Notes: generated by a model from the letters alone, not told the origin. A DNA stretch of 64,000 nucleotides from Liolophura sinensis (GCF_032854445.1 NC_088300.1:22549608-22613607); one strand, 5' to 3'; counted from the first letter of the stretch, positions 47,101 to 61,568 are shown. Program-made: numbers and translations.

Positions 47101-50100
47101 ATTATGTAATGTACTTTCTTCTACATGTGTATGTATGTAGTCTGACCAGTAAACCTAACTACTCACAATACAAAACAGTTATACAACTATCCAACTTTCA
47201 TCTCCCCTTGCAGTATTTGCAGTTGGCCAAAATAGTATATGGAAAAGTTAACTTGGGTTGCCATTGGGGTCTCATTCTACATGAACTTCACTTCACCTTC
47301 ATGTTGTCAACAAGTACGTACATATATAAATATACATATTTGTGCATCATGTGCACATCATATATGACATGTACTGCATCCACACATGCTGTGCCCGCAT
47401 CTTCTACCGGTATTGTAAAATTGCATTGCATTCAGACAAGAATTTTATGAGTTGTTTTCACGAGCCTCATTACTTAAGATTAAAGCATCTGCTCACAGGC
47501 CCTAACATTTGAGCAAGCTGAAGCTGGACATACATCACATTATTCATCTTTTATTCACTAAAACACAACATGGAAAAAATGGAAACAAATGATCCTTAAC
47601 AAGAATGGCAAACAAGAAACTCCCTATACAAGTACATTAACAGCTTTACTGTTTGGGACTGGACATTAAAACAACCATGTCCACTGTAATCACAAAGCCT
47701 ATTTTCAGATGTGACTAACTGCAGCCACAGTTAATCATTCTACACCTCCTAAGGTACAGGTTCCCAAGAGCCTGCATGGCAACAAATACCCAGACCAATT
47801 AAGTTCAGTGCAGATGCTTGTCTATTGATTCAGACAAAAACAGGAGGCTGTTGCCTAGCAAATATTGTTATCTCATGTCTGGAGATGCAAGCTGGCCATT
47901 GTCCTCTCCAGGGAAAGTTGAAGTTCACAAAGATCCCTACACTGGATAGAATAGCTAGATTTACATAGGTGCGGGCTTACCCTGAGCACATGAAACCAAG
48001 AAAAGAAAGTCACTCAGGACACATCTGGTGGCGATGGCTTCCAAAACCATTTGATCTCTTATGTGCATATGTATACACGTGCACCAATGTTCTACTTGCA
48101 TCTACCAACTTATTTCCTATCTGGGGGCCTCTATGACCCAAGAGCCTCTCACCCATGCGAATGCTATGAGTTCAAGTCCAGCTCATGCTGGTTTTATCTA
48201 CAGCTGTATGTGGGAAAGTCTTTCAGCAACCTGTACAATCTATGATATTTAACAAGGCAAAACTTATCTTTTAAAAGGTACAACCTTTCCAACAACGTAC
48301 ACGCTTATCTTGCAACACAAATCCCTTGTATTTGGTTTGAAGACTTCATTTCTCACACATAATAACTACCATCTGTTTTTTTTTTCTTGCAACAAAGAAT
48401 CAAGGTCCTTTATATACATCATGAGTGAATACCCTTTCCAATTTTTTGGTCAGCATATCTTACTGATGTACGTCTACTCTGATTTATGGAGTATCATGTC
48501 CAGTCAGAATCACTGAAAGCATCATAAGCCATATCAAAACCAATGTATTAACTCACCTTGCTGATTTCATCCACAACCCTTAAGGCATCCCCGGACACAT
48601 ATAGTATAGCTCTCTGATATTTGCCTTTACAGCTCTGTAAACATAAAAACACACAAGATTCAAACAATATACGTATCAAGAGCTAACAGTACCTGGCAAT
48701 CAGTGACTGACAGGATATACATTAGAACACAATATAATAACAATATATCAATGATAAATGTAAACCATCCTTAACAGTTTTTAGGCAAACAATATCATAA
48801 TTTTTATGGAAAATATCCACTTTATTCGAACTCTGCCGTTTTTATCACCTCCGTAATTCATCTTTTATAACATTCACATAATCTATTTAGCTATCATCTG
48901 CGATATATGTTACTGTCATCCTCTTGTAGATAATGCCTTAAGGGAACAACATAATAATGATTAATACCTTTGCAGTCCACATGCACCATTTTAATGACTT
49001 GTGGAGCCCATAGAGAAAAATGGCACGCCAAGTAGTCATATAAGTATCAAGAGCTATGTATATGTACATACAGTTGCTTTTATCCATTGCAGGAAATGTT
49101 TTCTTTACCTACCAAATGGGACCTGACCTTTCTTATTCTACTTGTTCTCAGGTCTACTCTATATACTATGTACACGTACGTGTCCACTAATTGACCTGAA
49201 TGCCAGGAGAACTCCCCCAAACACTGAGGCAGGCATTGGGTAGCAGGTGCTTCTGGGGTGGAGTAGAGCGGGTTAATTTGACAACAGAAACCAACATCTG
49301 CCTCTTTCACGATAATTACTACATAGACATAATTCAACAAGAAGCAGGATTTCATCATAAACTAAGACGCATCAAAATCTAACCAGCATATTCATGGCGT
49401 CACCAAAATAATGAGCTATTGTTTACGTGCAGCCACAGCAACATGTAATGCACAATACTCTGTCAAACAGCTCATCAGAGTCCGCCATCAGGAAGGAAGC
49501 AGAGAATTCTAATAAAGCATGGAGGAATGAATGGCAGCCTTGTACGTGAGACTCTGCTACAGGCTGAAAGGCTCTCTTGCCAGAGAGCTGAGTGAGGAGT
49601 ACCAATACGAACAGTTTCCCAGCTCACAGAGGAACTACTATATATCTGAACAAGATGTATAAATGTATAAGAACCGGTAACCTTGGTGTTGAATAAATCA
49701 ATCACAGATCTAGCACTCTGGAGGCTAGGGGATTATATACTAACTCAGCCTAAAAGGCTACACCTTAGAGCACTATATGCAATACAGTGGTACCGGAGTG
49801 CGACAAAGCTCATAGCAAATAACCAGATCTCCAAAATCTATCACTTGATGGATCGTCCCATAAAATGCCATGTAATGCAAAGCTGTCTTAGAGTGATCCT
49901 CTCTTACATATAAATTTGATCAATTGTGTGCTTGGCTGACTGGCTAGTGTGATTTCGGCTGGAGTATGCCAATCACTTGGATCATCGAACCCTCTTTTAC
50001 CAGCCTATTGGGAACTCTGGGTTTAAAGCAGTCTGACCTGAGACACGGAGAGCTTGATCAAACATACATGTACCAGGCCGGAAACAGTTTTTCCTCAATA

Positions 50101-53100
50101 TCGGTTTTACTATAGCTTGATTTCCTCAGCAAATCTATACTTATGCATTATTGAAGATTGAGTAATCCCCCCAGCAAGGATATGTCGCTGTGGTATGAGA
50201 GAGGCAGGTGGGCATTCACTGACTAACGTAACAGGTACAGAGGGAATTGTGTACCACACGTGTATCATTCTGGACATCTTCAGCAAAAGACAAAGCTAGC
50301 ATAAAACAGCTTGAACATCCGAAGCTGAACAAATTTAATATTTTGTCCACAAGGGAAATCAGGGTTAAATAGTACATAATTAATCTATCAATATCAAGTT
50401 ATCGTTCCCCTTAGTAGAGTGAACACCTGCGCATTACATATTTAAGTACATCACCCCTAGTATTCCATAATACGCGTTTTTATGAGTCAAGAGACCTTTC
50501 AAGTATATTGTCTGCAGTACATGTACACCCACAAATTACATCCACAAAAAAAACAGCACATCAAATTGATTACTGTGTCATTTCTTTAATAAAATTTAAA
50601 ATCCACCTCACAACAGGATATATGTATATTACAGTGCATAAAAATATTCAGATGTGCACATAAGAAGTCTTTATCAATAACGAAAATGAACATGTTAACT
50701 GAACCCTAATAAACCCTTTACAAACAAACGTAACACTAATGGTCTTGTATAGCCCTTAACATTGTTTGAATGGACTCCTGCTTCACTGTTGCACTGTCTA
50801 CATATACATGTATATACCTAGAAATAACCTAAAGCTGGCTGAGAACATTACTGGTTGTGAAATTCCTTCAGAGACAAATGATGTGTTGATAGACATAACT
50901 AAGCTGACTGTATATGTGAGACACATAGATATAGATTTCTGTAAACCAGTGTCTGCACTTAAATAGCATCATGTGACTCTAATTGGGCATTGTCAATGGT
51001 CAAAAGAATATTCTGTTTCATTTACTTGTATATGTGTGGTGACCCCAGGAATGGGAGGACTAGTAACTGGGCACATTCAATAAATGGGTTTATACCCAGA
51101 TGTCAAAAGCCCACAGTTCCTGTGTACATGCATCTGTAATTGTTAATGAAAAAAAAAATCTTAGACCCGTACAGATCTCATATATGTACATGAGTGTATA
51201 TGCATGATTGGGATTTCATACCACTCTGGCAGCATTTCAGCCATACTGTGGTGAGAACAAGTAACATGGGTAAGAAATTCATCTATTATCCCACATATAT
51301 ATACTATCTAACATCAATAAATTTGGAATGGCTATATGATTAAGTAGCATCAACATGGCCGATGGCTACACAATATACATTTTAACCAATACACCTGGGC
51401 ATGTACAGGTAACACGCTCAAGGCGAAGAGTCTATACTAGGAAGAGAAAAGGTACACAGCATCAATATTTGATAAGTTCATGCGCAGGCATTCAGCTGCT
51501 TTTCACCAGTACATATATACTGGCTACATGCACATGTATGTAAATAACTCACCCCTCGGGTCTAGCTTGTCTTCATATGTACATCAACAAACAGAAATAT
51601 TTATGTACATACAGAATATATACAGACCTACAGTTAAACGTAGATAATGCCTCATAATGTTAATTCATTTCTACTAAACATGTAATTAGCTTCACATAAT
51701 GTTAATGGTGTAAAGGGGTCTCACATGAAGCGAGTTTCCGCAAGCAATCCACAGTGAATCTTTGCAAACATACTGTGACATATATACTCTTGGTGTGGTT
51801 GGTCTCACTTGATTGCAGATGGTTGTTTCCACTCTCAAGTGGTTGAAATGTTTTGGGTGGGGTCAAAAAATCTGCGATCACTAGATCGCTAGTCGAAACT
51901 CATCCCATGTGAGATAACAGCTTTATGCTATTAAGTATAGGGGTCACGGGGGAAGTTATATTATTCAGTGCATTACAAATGCTATACAGCTACTATAAAT
52001 AGGTCGGAGAAAAAATGAAGGAAAACAGGCATTCGAGCAAGCGAATTGTCTGAAACCATGGCAAAGCACGTACACCATGGGTAAATTAAACCTTTCAGCA
52101 ATTATTTGGGACAAGATGAATGAGCAAATTTTAAGTGTACCAAAATCTCTCGCATAAGGACAATAAGAAAGGAGCCTACACAACCTTGTTCATAATTTAT
52201 CATCTAATATTGACGTAATCTCCTGTGTAATGGCCAAACAAATTTCTGCTAGGAAGATTTATCATCGTGGCTATTAAAAGCTGTGTTCAACTAAGCAGCA
52301 GAATATGGTTATTGATCAGAAAAATGTATAGCCGTTTACTATGGAAGCTGGGTCCTGCCAAAAACACAGCACTCATAATAACCTAGATCAAACAGCACCT
52401 TGTCGCAGGTGGAATGGCATCAATATCTGGACAGTCTGAGATAAGTGTTAGGTACTGAAATAGACCGAGGTATGCAGAATCGTTCCACCGACATTTACTC
52501 TGGGCATTCTGGTTATAATGATCTTAATTGTCAGACTAGGAGAATGTATTATGATCATTCCTGTTTGACAAGTACCTCAGACTGATGAATTGCTCTTTAA
52601 TGCTCCAGCTGGTAGCAGCTCAGCCATATACCACTGTAGTCAACCCTGGCAGATAAGACAGGAGGTTTTCTGAGGAAAAGCTCAGGCAGTAGTCTGGACC
52701 TATGGAGAATCCTCCATGGAGGTATGAGCAGACAAGCTGTACTCTAATCACCAACTCCTACACCAAGATAACTCCAAATAAAGCTCATCAGATGGGATCG
52801 ATTTGTTGTAGCCTCAAGGAACACATACCATACTGAAACTGGAGATACTCTCACTTCTCATGTTCTCTTTAATTCTCAACAGATGTAGTTCATATTTGAG
52901 AAGTTCTGAACAAATAAATGGAAGATAACACCGCATCAGCAATTTTTCAGGCACATCATGGATAAAACATGCAGAGGTTTCAGAGTTTCCAAAAAAAAAA
53001 AAAAAAATTTTACATGATGATGTTCAATACAAATTTGCCTTCTTGTGAGTACTAGAGAAAAGATAAAGAGGAAGTCTTGAGATACTGATGTGTCAATAGT

Positions 53101-54945
53101 TCAAATCCAATATTTCACTGCTATCTAACTACATGTACTTCATATCCAATATCAGTTGCTAACCTATTTACAGATGTTACAACTATAAGTCACAGCTGTG
53201 TAGGAATGTACCATCAACAACACCATTCAAGTCAGAGAATTGTGATAAAAACGCAGTAGAGAGCAAGGCTGAATCAGCTGAGCACACCTACTCTGGGAAC
53301 ATATGGCGGGAGTGCTGTTGTTGTTCACTGACCTGGTTTATAGACATAGCCCCAGGCGTTTGATGGGACTGGTCATGTGTAGGGGCCATTATAGATGTAT
53401 TGTCAGAGGGGAAAAAAAGAGTCGCTAGGCTTTACATTGACTCACTGAGAACAGATTGAGTCATACTAAAACACCGTCAGCTGATGAGACTGTCCTCTAC
53501 CTGTAAACACCTTCAGACACTGCCTCCTATCTACTGTCACCATGATAAGTTAATATAGAACCAATATGGCATTAAGCCATAATCATTCATTCTAATCTAT
53601 GAAACCTTTAGACCTGTACCACAACAACACGGCTATGCGTTATCTATTTCCTCCTGTTTATCACCTTGTAAGAGATACAAGTCTAACAGTCCAATCTGAT
53701 TCTTGATGTGACCGTTATCTAAAGAACACCAAAACTAATGTCTTGATATACTAATATACTGTGCTGTATATAATGTACATAAAGGAAGCATTAGTGGCCA
53801 ACTTCTCCTAATTAATCAAAAGGTCTTTCAGTCAAGCAGTTTATTTTTGACATTTAGTGTTTTATCCTGTGCTGCATGTACATGGTGTATAAAAGCTTCC
53901 TGAGCATAAATGTCAGGGATTGGCCCCATAACACTGCATTACAATTTCAAATAAAACCCTATCTACAGTCCATGAAATGTCTACAGTAAAACTCCAGCTT
54001 ATATCGATGAGGACATATTAAACCTTTTTTTTTTATGTTTTGTTGGAATGGTGGAAAGTAACAAAGTAACAAGTCAAGAGAAAACAAGCCATGAAATACA
54101 AAACGCATGTATATATAAATATTTATGTCCCATGGTCAAAACGAAATCAAGTGAACTATGGCTATATATTTCAATTAAAATAACAATAATCATGAAGGTG
54201 CATGTATATTTGATGTCAGAACATATGAAGCAATGGAAAGTGTAGGACTTACAGATTTAAGAGCCTTGACAGCCTCTTCACAGACTTGCATCCCCTGGAT
54301 TCGAAAACCTCTATACAGCCCAGATGCTGAAAACATACATACATGTATATGAAACAACAGTTACACAGGCTCTTCATGAACTGTCAGGCTTATCTTAGGT
54401 ATACTATAGAGATAACCATTCAATACATACTATAAGCATGTATATTTGATGATTCTGTCCTAAAACTATCATATTTATGTAATCTTTTATGAAATAAATA
54501 AAATGTCACAGCTAACAAGCCTGAAGAATTGATGTAATCTATCAAAGTACCCAAGTTTAAAACAGCTTGGCTTGTTAAGTAGGCAGCTATAGCTATCAAT
54601 CTACATGCCCACAAGATCTTAGTAAAGTTCACACAGTGTCATGAAAAGCACCTTGAACAAAATCTTGGCTAATATTCTATTCTTATATTATTTCTGAATT
54701 CTGATTTTTTAAAAATTTCTAAACAATAATGTACATAATGAGTATAAGTGCCTGGCTGATATTGATCATTACTGTATACAGGCTGCTCTGACTGTCAAAG
54801 ACGTACTCACCCGGACTTGAAAACTACAGGTGCCATCCCGCACTTTTTTCTCGTCTTCCTGCCACTGGTGAGGCTTGCTGCACTCAGGCACATGGTCTTT
54901 TTTCTTTCGAAAACTTAGACTCCGTTTTAACTTTTCCATCTTCAT
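38179..54945 (-). CDS. numb: Numb, PTB-domain endocytic adaptor and cell-fate determinant
   Basis: Coding exons in transcript order: 54945-54811, 54326-54253, 48634-48557, 46854-46714, 44260-44071, 40864-40640, 39309-39097 and 38750-38179. They give about 542 residues. The N-terminus ([15 protein letters not shown]) has the basic, aPKC-type serine site. The PTB domain spans exons 1-5 ([20 protein letters not shown], then [18 protein letters not shown]). Serine motifs [15 protein letters not shown] and FKRTLSLR follow. The tail has DPF ([18 protein letters not shown]) and NPF ([16 protein letters not shown]) motifs for AP-2 and EH-domain proteins, ending KTFEVKL. Numb acts at the plasma membrane and endosomes to lower Notch signalling and is inherited asymmetrically. 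An in-frame stop precedes the first ATG. Exon 2 is 74 bp, one base short of a whole number of codons, and changes frame between ESRG and MQVCEEA; other introns keep phase, so an assembly error is likely. Confidence 0.96.
41037..41182 (+). repeat. Interspersed element C, copy 1 (numb intron 5)
   Basis: About 145 bp: TGTAGTTTGGTCGGTAAACG, AGTTATCCAACTACCAAACA, TTTCCCCTTGCAGTTATGCA, CGGCCAGAACAGC and CTGGGCTGCTTTTGGGGT. Same orientation as the three other copies. No coding frame and no recognised superfamily. Confidence 0.85.
41913..42058 (+). repeat. Interspersed element C, copy 2 (numb intron 5)
   Basis: Shares AGTTATCCAACTACCAAACA, TTATCTCCCCTTTC, TTGCAGTTGGCCAGAACAGC and CTGGGCTGCTTTTAGGGTGG with copy 1. 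It has a private poly(A) run near 41940. Confidence 0.85.
42872..43018 (+). repeat. Interspersed element C, copy 3 (numb intron 5)
   Basis: TGTAGTTTGACCGGTAAATG, GCAGTTATCCAACTACCAAA, TTATCTCCCCTTGCAGTTTT, AGTTGGCCAGAACAGCAACC and TCTGGGCTGCTTTAGGG, collinear with the other copies. Confidence 0.85.
43099..43360 (-). mobile_element. SINE family 1, full length with perfect target duplication (numb intron 5)
   Basis: Read on the minus strand it runs from GGGGCCTCCGTGGCTCAGTT to TAAACCAATCAGATAAATAA. It is flanked by the direct repeat AATGTTATTATGAT at 43085-43098 and 43361-43374, 14 of 14 bases identical. That is the mark of target-primed insertion by a LINE enzyme, and the identity suggests a recent event. 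It is in the sense direction of numb. Confidence 0.97.
47135..47277 (+). repeat. Interspersed element C, copy 4 (numb intron 3)
   Basis: TGTAGTCTGACCAGTAAACC, ACTCACAATACAAAACAGTT, TCATCTCCCCTTGCAGTATT, GCAGTTGGCCAAAATAG and TTGGGTTGCCATTGGGGT; the most diverged of the four copies, same orientation. Confidence 0.8.
48123..48233 (+). mobile_element. SINE family 1, internally deleted fragment (numb intron 3)
   Basis: GGGGCCTCTATGACCCAAGA joins the first bases of the element to ATGACCC, skipping about 40 bp of the tRNA-like head. It continues through GTTCAAGTCCAGCTCATGCT and stops after CAGCAACCTG. Confidence 0.85.
53563..53600 (+). repeat. Tail fragment of element B (numb intron 2)
   Basis: GGCATTAAGCCATAATCATT followed by CATTC matches the 3' end of the element B copies at 23456 and 32789. 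Only the last 30-odd bases are recognisable. Confidence 0.55.
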
Positions 54946-57900
54946 GAAGCTAGTTTAATCTGTCAAGCAAACAAATGAAACACGGTACATAAATACATGT
55001 ATTCTAAATGTACATTTATATACACAATTTATATGTACATAAAATTAAATATATTTGTTGTTTTTCCTTTGCCCTTTATTACATACTGTCATGAACATGT
55101 ATGTCAGAAGTGGAAGGCCATGAACTATCTGTTTTGTCTGTTCATTGTACAACACTTCAGCCAATTCTGCCTTCTTTACACAGAGCAAGGCTAGCCAGCC
55201 CTATTATTTCCTCACCTTTGAAGAATTGGCTTATCACAGTTCTTAACCCTTCCTACATGTATCTTACCCACATTACACATACAGCAGGTAGCCCTCTGTT
55301 CTGAGAGAAGTGGAAGAGATAAGACATATTTTACTGAACATATATCATCTGAGAATGGCGTTATAAACAGGCATGCACTCAATACTTTATACAGAGCAAA
55401 ACTAAGAGTAGATCATATTGTTATGTTTCCATACAAGTGGCAGTTACACCTAACCTAATGGCACATTAACTCATACAGAAATGACAGTAAAGACTTCTCA
55501 GCTTACCAAACCACATACACTTAGCACGCGCAAATCAATCCAGTAGAGACCTGTAGGCTCGAATGACACATCTTCCCAATGTACACTAAGCTACCTACAA
55601 AGTGATTCATGTTTCTTAAATCTTCACCAGGTTACAGGCTTAACAGATTACACAGGTCTCCAGGAAAGAATACAAGTAAACCCACACAGTTTCCCACACC
55701 TGAAGATCTATGACCCCCACCACACAACTGAGTGAGTAGGCCAGTCATACCACCACAATGACAACTTGTGCGGCATACCTATGACGCAACAACCACAATT
55801 CAATACCACTAAGTGAGTCTTTATTCAATGTACCCCATACCAGGAACAGATATAATGCTGTATTGCACGTGTATGTAAATACACATTCACAGTGAAACAC
55901 CATGATTCATGGCAAGATTTACAGAGGAATATATGTTGATATTGCAGAATTCACCAGCCTATAACAAACCAACAAAAATATATTCACCTATGTGACTGTA
56001 CAATTTGAACTCCCTTCTTAGAACTTCCTAATACATATTCTCAGAAGTCTTTGTAATCAAGTTGTGTCTTAAATTTCCACCTACAAAGCTGCACAAGATA
56101 ATGTTCCATAACTCAGAAATGAAAGCAAAGGCCACCAAAGAGCTTGCCTGTACGAGACACATGAATGCAAACCTTCAGCTAAATGCATGTAGAACTGAAC
56201 TCAGGAATTTGCCATGTTATGGTAATTATATGTGCTTTATATGAATGTAAAACTTCAGGCCAATATATATTATACTTTTTAAGACACCAACCCTAACATT
56301 TTGTTTAATACTGATTCTTATACATAATACTTAAGTCAGGAATTCAGTCATTCATGGCACTCAATATGCACACATCCAACCAACGATGGAGTATCCCCCT
56401 CTTGCTGTTGTGTTCTACATGTGTGCAAACTCGGAGCTCAATACCTGCAGCACTTTTAAAAAAACAGTACCCGCCTAACAATTTTTTTTAACATTGCTTT
56501 CTCCATCACTGGACGCCCCCTGCTGATGTTCAGGGTACAACATACACTACGCTGTAATTTACACAGGAGGGCCAAAAATGGACACTATTTTTAAAGTGTA
56601 TGTTGGTCTATAGTATTTCAGCCTCTTTTCCCCAATTACAAAATTCTGTTGAACATACTGTAAAACACGTACATGTCCTTTACTCTTAAAAACACTTATC
56701 TGTTGGCTGTGACACAGAGCAGAATGACAGACAGTTGTTTACTTAATGCGTTTTAAATAGGGTACACAAGAATTTTCAGAGTAAACATAAAGACCAACTT
56801 CTCTTGCCTTTAGCGTATTACCTGTAAGCACAGGCAGATTTGTAACTGATTAGATGTAGATTTGGGGAATTAAAGACCAAGTAAGTAATACCAATGCTGG
56901 TTCACTTGAATTGGATTACCCTTTTCATATCACAAAGCTAATTAAATGCAGATTAATAAAGACACTGTCATCTCTAGGAGGCTTCTGGCATCCAATCAAC
57001 TCTGACCTTTGGGATACAAGTGAGACACACTTGGTCAAAATGTTGGTCTCACCCAATGTATTCAATTCGAAGGCTGTTAAAGGAAGACCATGCATACATG
57101 ACTTATCAGCCAACAAACCGTAATAGTACACACATGTACAGCCTGGATAACAAAGGATTTCCCTGGTAGTCTTGAGATGACAGGAGTCTCTGGTGTACTG
57201 TAATTATCATGTACAAGATTGGAATACTAAACTGTTATACCATCTTTAACCTAGTTTCTTAACCATTTTTTCCCCTCTTTGAACACAGGTGAAAACAGCA
57301 ACCTTACTGGAAGTGCAGGTATGTATTGTTCACAAACAACCGATTTAAGAGGACTAATACAAACCACATGAGAAGCCATTGTTCTTTCATGAAGACATAC
57401 ATGTACATGTATGAGCTCTTTATGCACATGCTGTTCTAATGCGAAACTCACAATTTAGCTCTGTCACAATATACAGTTCTCCTTGTGCAGTGTTGACTTA
57501 CTAAGTACATGTACTACAATTTGTTTTCAGTGCTCATATATTCCACATTGTACTAGCTGAACATATTTATATAAATTCATGTTCACAAGCGCATTTTTGT
57601 CCTGATGTGCCGACTGCCAAACACCATAGGCTGCCTACTGTGTACTGCTCCAGGAGTCAAATTATGCACTGATTCGACCTAGCCCAGGGTTCACCAATAA
57701 GGTCATACAGGTACATCATTTACTATTATTACCTGCAGAATTAATTACAATCAGAAGCTTGCTACATTTCATGACTCATCAATTACATCAACTACCTGGA
57801 GAATGTCCGGTATGTTTGGAAATGGCATTCACCTTCATTATAACTGTGGTGCATGGCGACAAACGACTAATAAATGAAGCTTGAATATTATACTACAATA

Positions 57901-58290
57901 GGTCAAAGTGCAGTTTCTGAACTATGTGGTCAAATTTCCAGTGCTGTGCACAACTATAATCATCTCCAAAATCTAAAAGGAGCTGCGAGCATATACATGT
58001 ATGTCAATCAAAACTTTTTATATCATGGACAAAATACATGTAGTTGAGGGGAGTTTAGGACACACAGCTGATAAAAATGTCCACAGTGTTGATGTCCAGG
58101 TACATGTATATATGTATATACATATCTATACATGTTCATGGTGTGGGGGATGCAGCCATGGTCACCTGATTTCCACCATCCAAGAATATTGCTTCCCTAA
58201 TCCAACAACAATGTCTCCCATACAGAAAGGTGTATACTGGCCTCGTTTGGCAATGCCAAATTTAGTAATTCAATGTACTACTGTATAAAT

Positions 58291-58360
58291 TCCTCAACCC
58301 TTTTGCATGATGCAAGGTGTGTATTTAAGCATATGCTGAAGGCATTATTCTGTGTGGACT
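58291..58360 (-). mobile_element. MITE-like element D, inverted partial copy
   Basis: TCCTCAACCCTTTTGCATGA starts with the terminal inverted repeat. Then TGCAAGGTG and CTGAAGGCATTATTCTGTGT are the reverse complement of the right part of copy 1. The rest of the element is missing. Confidence 0.65.
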
Positions 58361-61300
58361 ATTGTGAAGCTGTGAAATTGGCCTAATCAATGTAGTTTTG
58401 TCTCCAACATACATGTATAAACTAAAAATAAGCATTATTAAAATGGTACTGAAAGTTGCTCTTATATGCGAAAAGCTTGAAGAATTGGTGTAAGTAAAAC
58501 ACAAAATGCTTAGTAAAACCTTGTAAATTATCATAACCATTCCATAACCCATCTACCAAGTTAAAAGTACATGTTCATTCACAACTCTGATAATTTGTAT
58601 ATATTTACCATGTGTTCCCACAGGAAACAATTTCACTGATAATTTTCCCTTGATATTAATTCTTCTCTCAAAATCACTGGCCTACATGTATGTAACAGCA
58701 TGTCCTCTGCCTCCGTCATGCTCCTCTTATACATGTACATTTAGAGCAGATGCTGTTTGCTTAATGGCTGAGTGCTGTGCTGATTCCAACCATGAAGGTA
58801 TTAGTAAATCAATATAGGATGTACTGGGTATAAAGTAGTGCTACACCGTCACTGTAACATGATATACACTGAAGATTGGTATGATACCAGCATTAGTTGT
58901 AGAAAATGTCCTGGATGCATGTGTATGTTTTCACTGCAAGAATAATATAAATGAATGGGCTGGCTGTAACATGATTATATAAATCAATTTTGCAATAATA
59001 CCCCACAGATTGTACATAAACTTTTACGAACCATAACTAATGGCTCAACTAATTTCACCATCGCCAATGATGTTTTATAACATGATATTCTAGGATTACT
59101 TCATTTTTTCCCCACCTTTTACCCCCAATGGAGTAAAAGAGGGGCAATGTGGAAAAGCCAACAATATGGACAATTTCCTTTGTTCAGGAAGGCCTGCATA
59201 CATGTACACGCATTTTCCTGGCGAGGCATCCATAAATAATGTGGCCTGAACTGAACACACGATCGGAAGTAAGCCACGGTTGTACTGTATCAGACAGAGG
59301 ATGTCCAAACAGCCATTTATGAGGATAATCTGATTTAAAAGGATTCCAAGATTTCAAATTTTTTAATCTCTTCTATGTTAAAAATGCTGAAAACAAAAAG
59401 TACATCTCATGAAAGGGTGAAAAAGGTAGCTTGTTAGCTCCATGCTCACCAGAATGCTGGCATTACTTTAGGAAATTGTACAGGTAGTTCTGAATTCACT
59501 GCACTACTGCACATGTCACAGGTGAACACCAACCTAGGGTGTACTTCACTTAATCTTCCTGAACATGTGTGTTGACAGGAATGCCACATGTACAAAAACA
59601 ATCTTAAATTTTGGATCTGAAAGCATTTAAGAAAAAAATGATTAATATGATTTCTGTAGATGTAAATTTGTAATCTCAGTGAGACGTTATATAAAATAAG
59701 TCTTCTTGCCAGCTGGCTGATTTATCCATCAGAAATTCCCCCACTCCACTTGGTTCAAAGTGATGAATTAGATATATATATATATTGTCTGAATACCTGG
59801 GAATCCAGACATGTTCTTCACAGAAGCAATTACACTTAATTTAGGACGATGATTTGGCCATGTGCAAGTCACACCTGATGCTCCACAGTAATGTCAGGGA
59901 CATTTATCTGGACAGTGCCATCCATCTACAAGGTGAGGTCTGTTGTATGGACTAAATAGATTACATAAACAATTTGAAATAGGCCATTTAATGTCGACAG
60001 AAATCCTCCAAGACCAGTATTTACGTGTAATTGCATATACCTTGTACCAGATGACCAGAAAAAAAATACTAAGGCATATAAATGAGTTTGAAGTAGTCTG
60101 AATGGCATATAATAAATCAGTTGTATGCAACAGTGACTCTTTACAAATACCTAATGAAGACTAAAGACGCAAATATAGCCATAACAACCTTGTCATCACA
60201 ACATGTAGATGTATTTCACAAGTTCAAGTTCCAGTGTTAATACCTCACTGAACAACAGCCTGTCATCTGCAGCCACATGGTTGCTAACCAGGGCCAATTC
60301 TGTGCCCCAGACATTCTTCTTATCCACAAATGTTCAGTTGTGAACAACTTTTTATAAATGACAATCTGGCAGCATTCAACAAAAAGTTTATACATCCTCC
60401 TGATTATGGACATTATCACATTTCTGCACAAGTACTTACTACTCAATTATTATTATCAGGATTTCACTTTTAACCCAGATTTTTCATATTGTTAATTTTA
60501 CAGAGTAGATGTAAAGATTAATATTAAGTTAAAGCTGATAAACTCAAAAGTAGATCTGAACATGAAATTACTCTGTGTAGAGTTCAAACAGTGATGTAGT
60601 ACAATGAATTGTATACATCTGTCAAGTCCTTAATTACATATCAATCCTGTAGAAAATAAATATACTAGAGTAAAGGTCAAAGGCTAACCTTGGAGACACC
60701 CAAATACTGCATGTTCAGTACTGCAAAAACACTAAAACCAGTATGAAGTTTAATTTGACCTATGCCGTTGAACATGTATCTGGTTGATGTATAACAAGGA
60801 CCAGACTTGGCTACTGTTCCGAGGGTTGGGCTTGTCAGGGTTAACAAGAGCCACACTTCAGCAAAAGTGAGAAATCAGATATTAGAGGGGTGGGAAACCT
60901 GGACAGGCTATCCAACAAGGGCCAGGGGAGTCGGTAAAACTGAACAGCTAACACCAGTGACAGTAAATTGGCCAATTGCCGCTCTGGGCTAATTTACTGT
61001 TGAGTGGGTCAGCCCTCCTGATAGATTAGCGTTTACCTTCTAGCAGGCTTATACACTTGACAGGTAGAGAGAGGGATTGGACCATGACAGGTCCAGTGGT
61101 GGCATCCTCATTTTTATACCCACATATACACTCTTATTTATACCAAAACAATACAGGTAGTAGTACCTATGGACACCAGGATCCTTCATATCTGTACCAA
61201 AGCAATAAACCTACAAATAGGTAAGCCTTGAGAACATTACCTAGATCTTACCACTTAACCCACATACAATATGGACATATACTGATTCAAGTCATAATAC

Positions 61301-61568
61301 AGGAGGATCCGTTTCAATGGTGAGAAAGTGTGCGTTTTGTACTTACAGGTGTGCTTGAATGTATGTGTTCCATAGATGCACATTTACAAACCTGGTTTAA
61401 ATGTTGTACAAATACATACAACTGAAAATGCACTTAGTAAGAAAGGTCAGAAAGAGACTAAACTACAACAAAAACATTTAATATTCCATGCGACATGCGA
61501 CACATCTCACGATGTGTGTGAGAGAAAAAATTGAGGTCATCTAGTTAATGTGTTTTGTTATGTGAATG

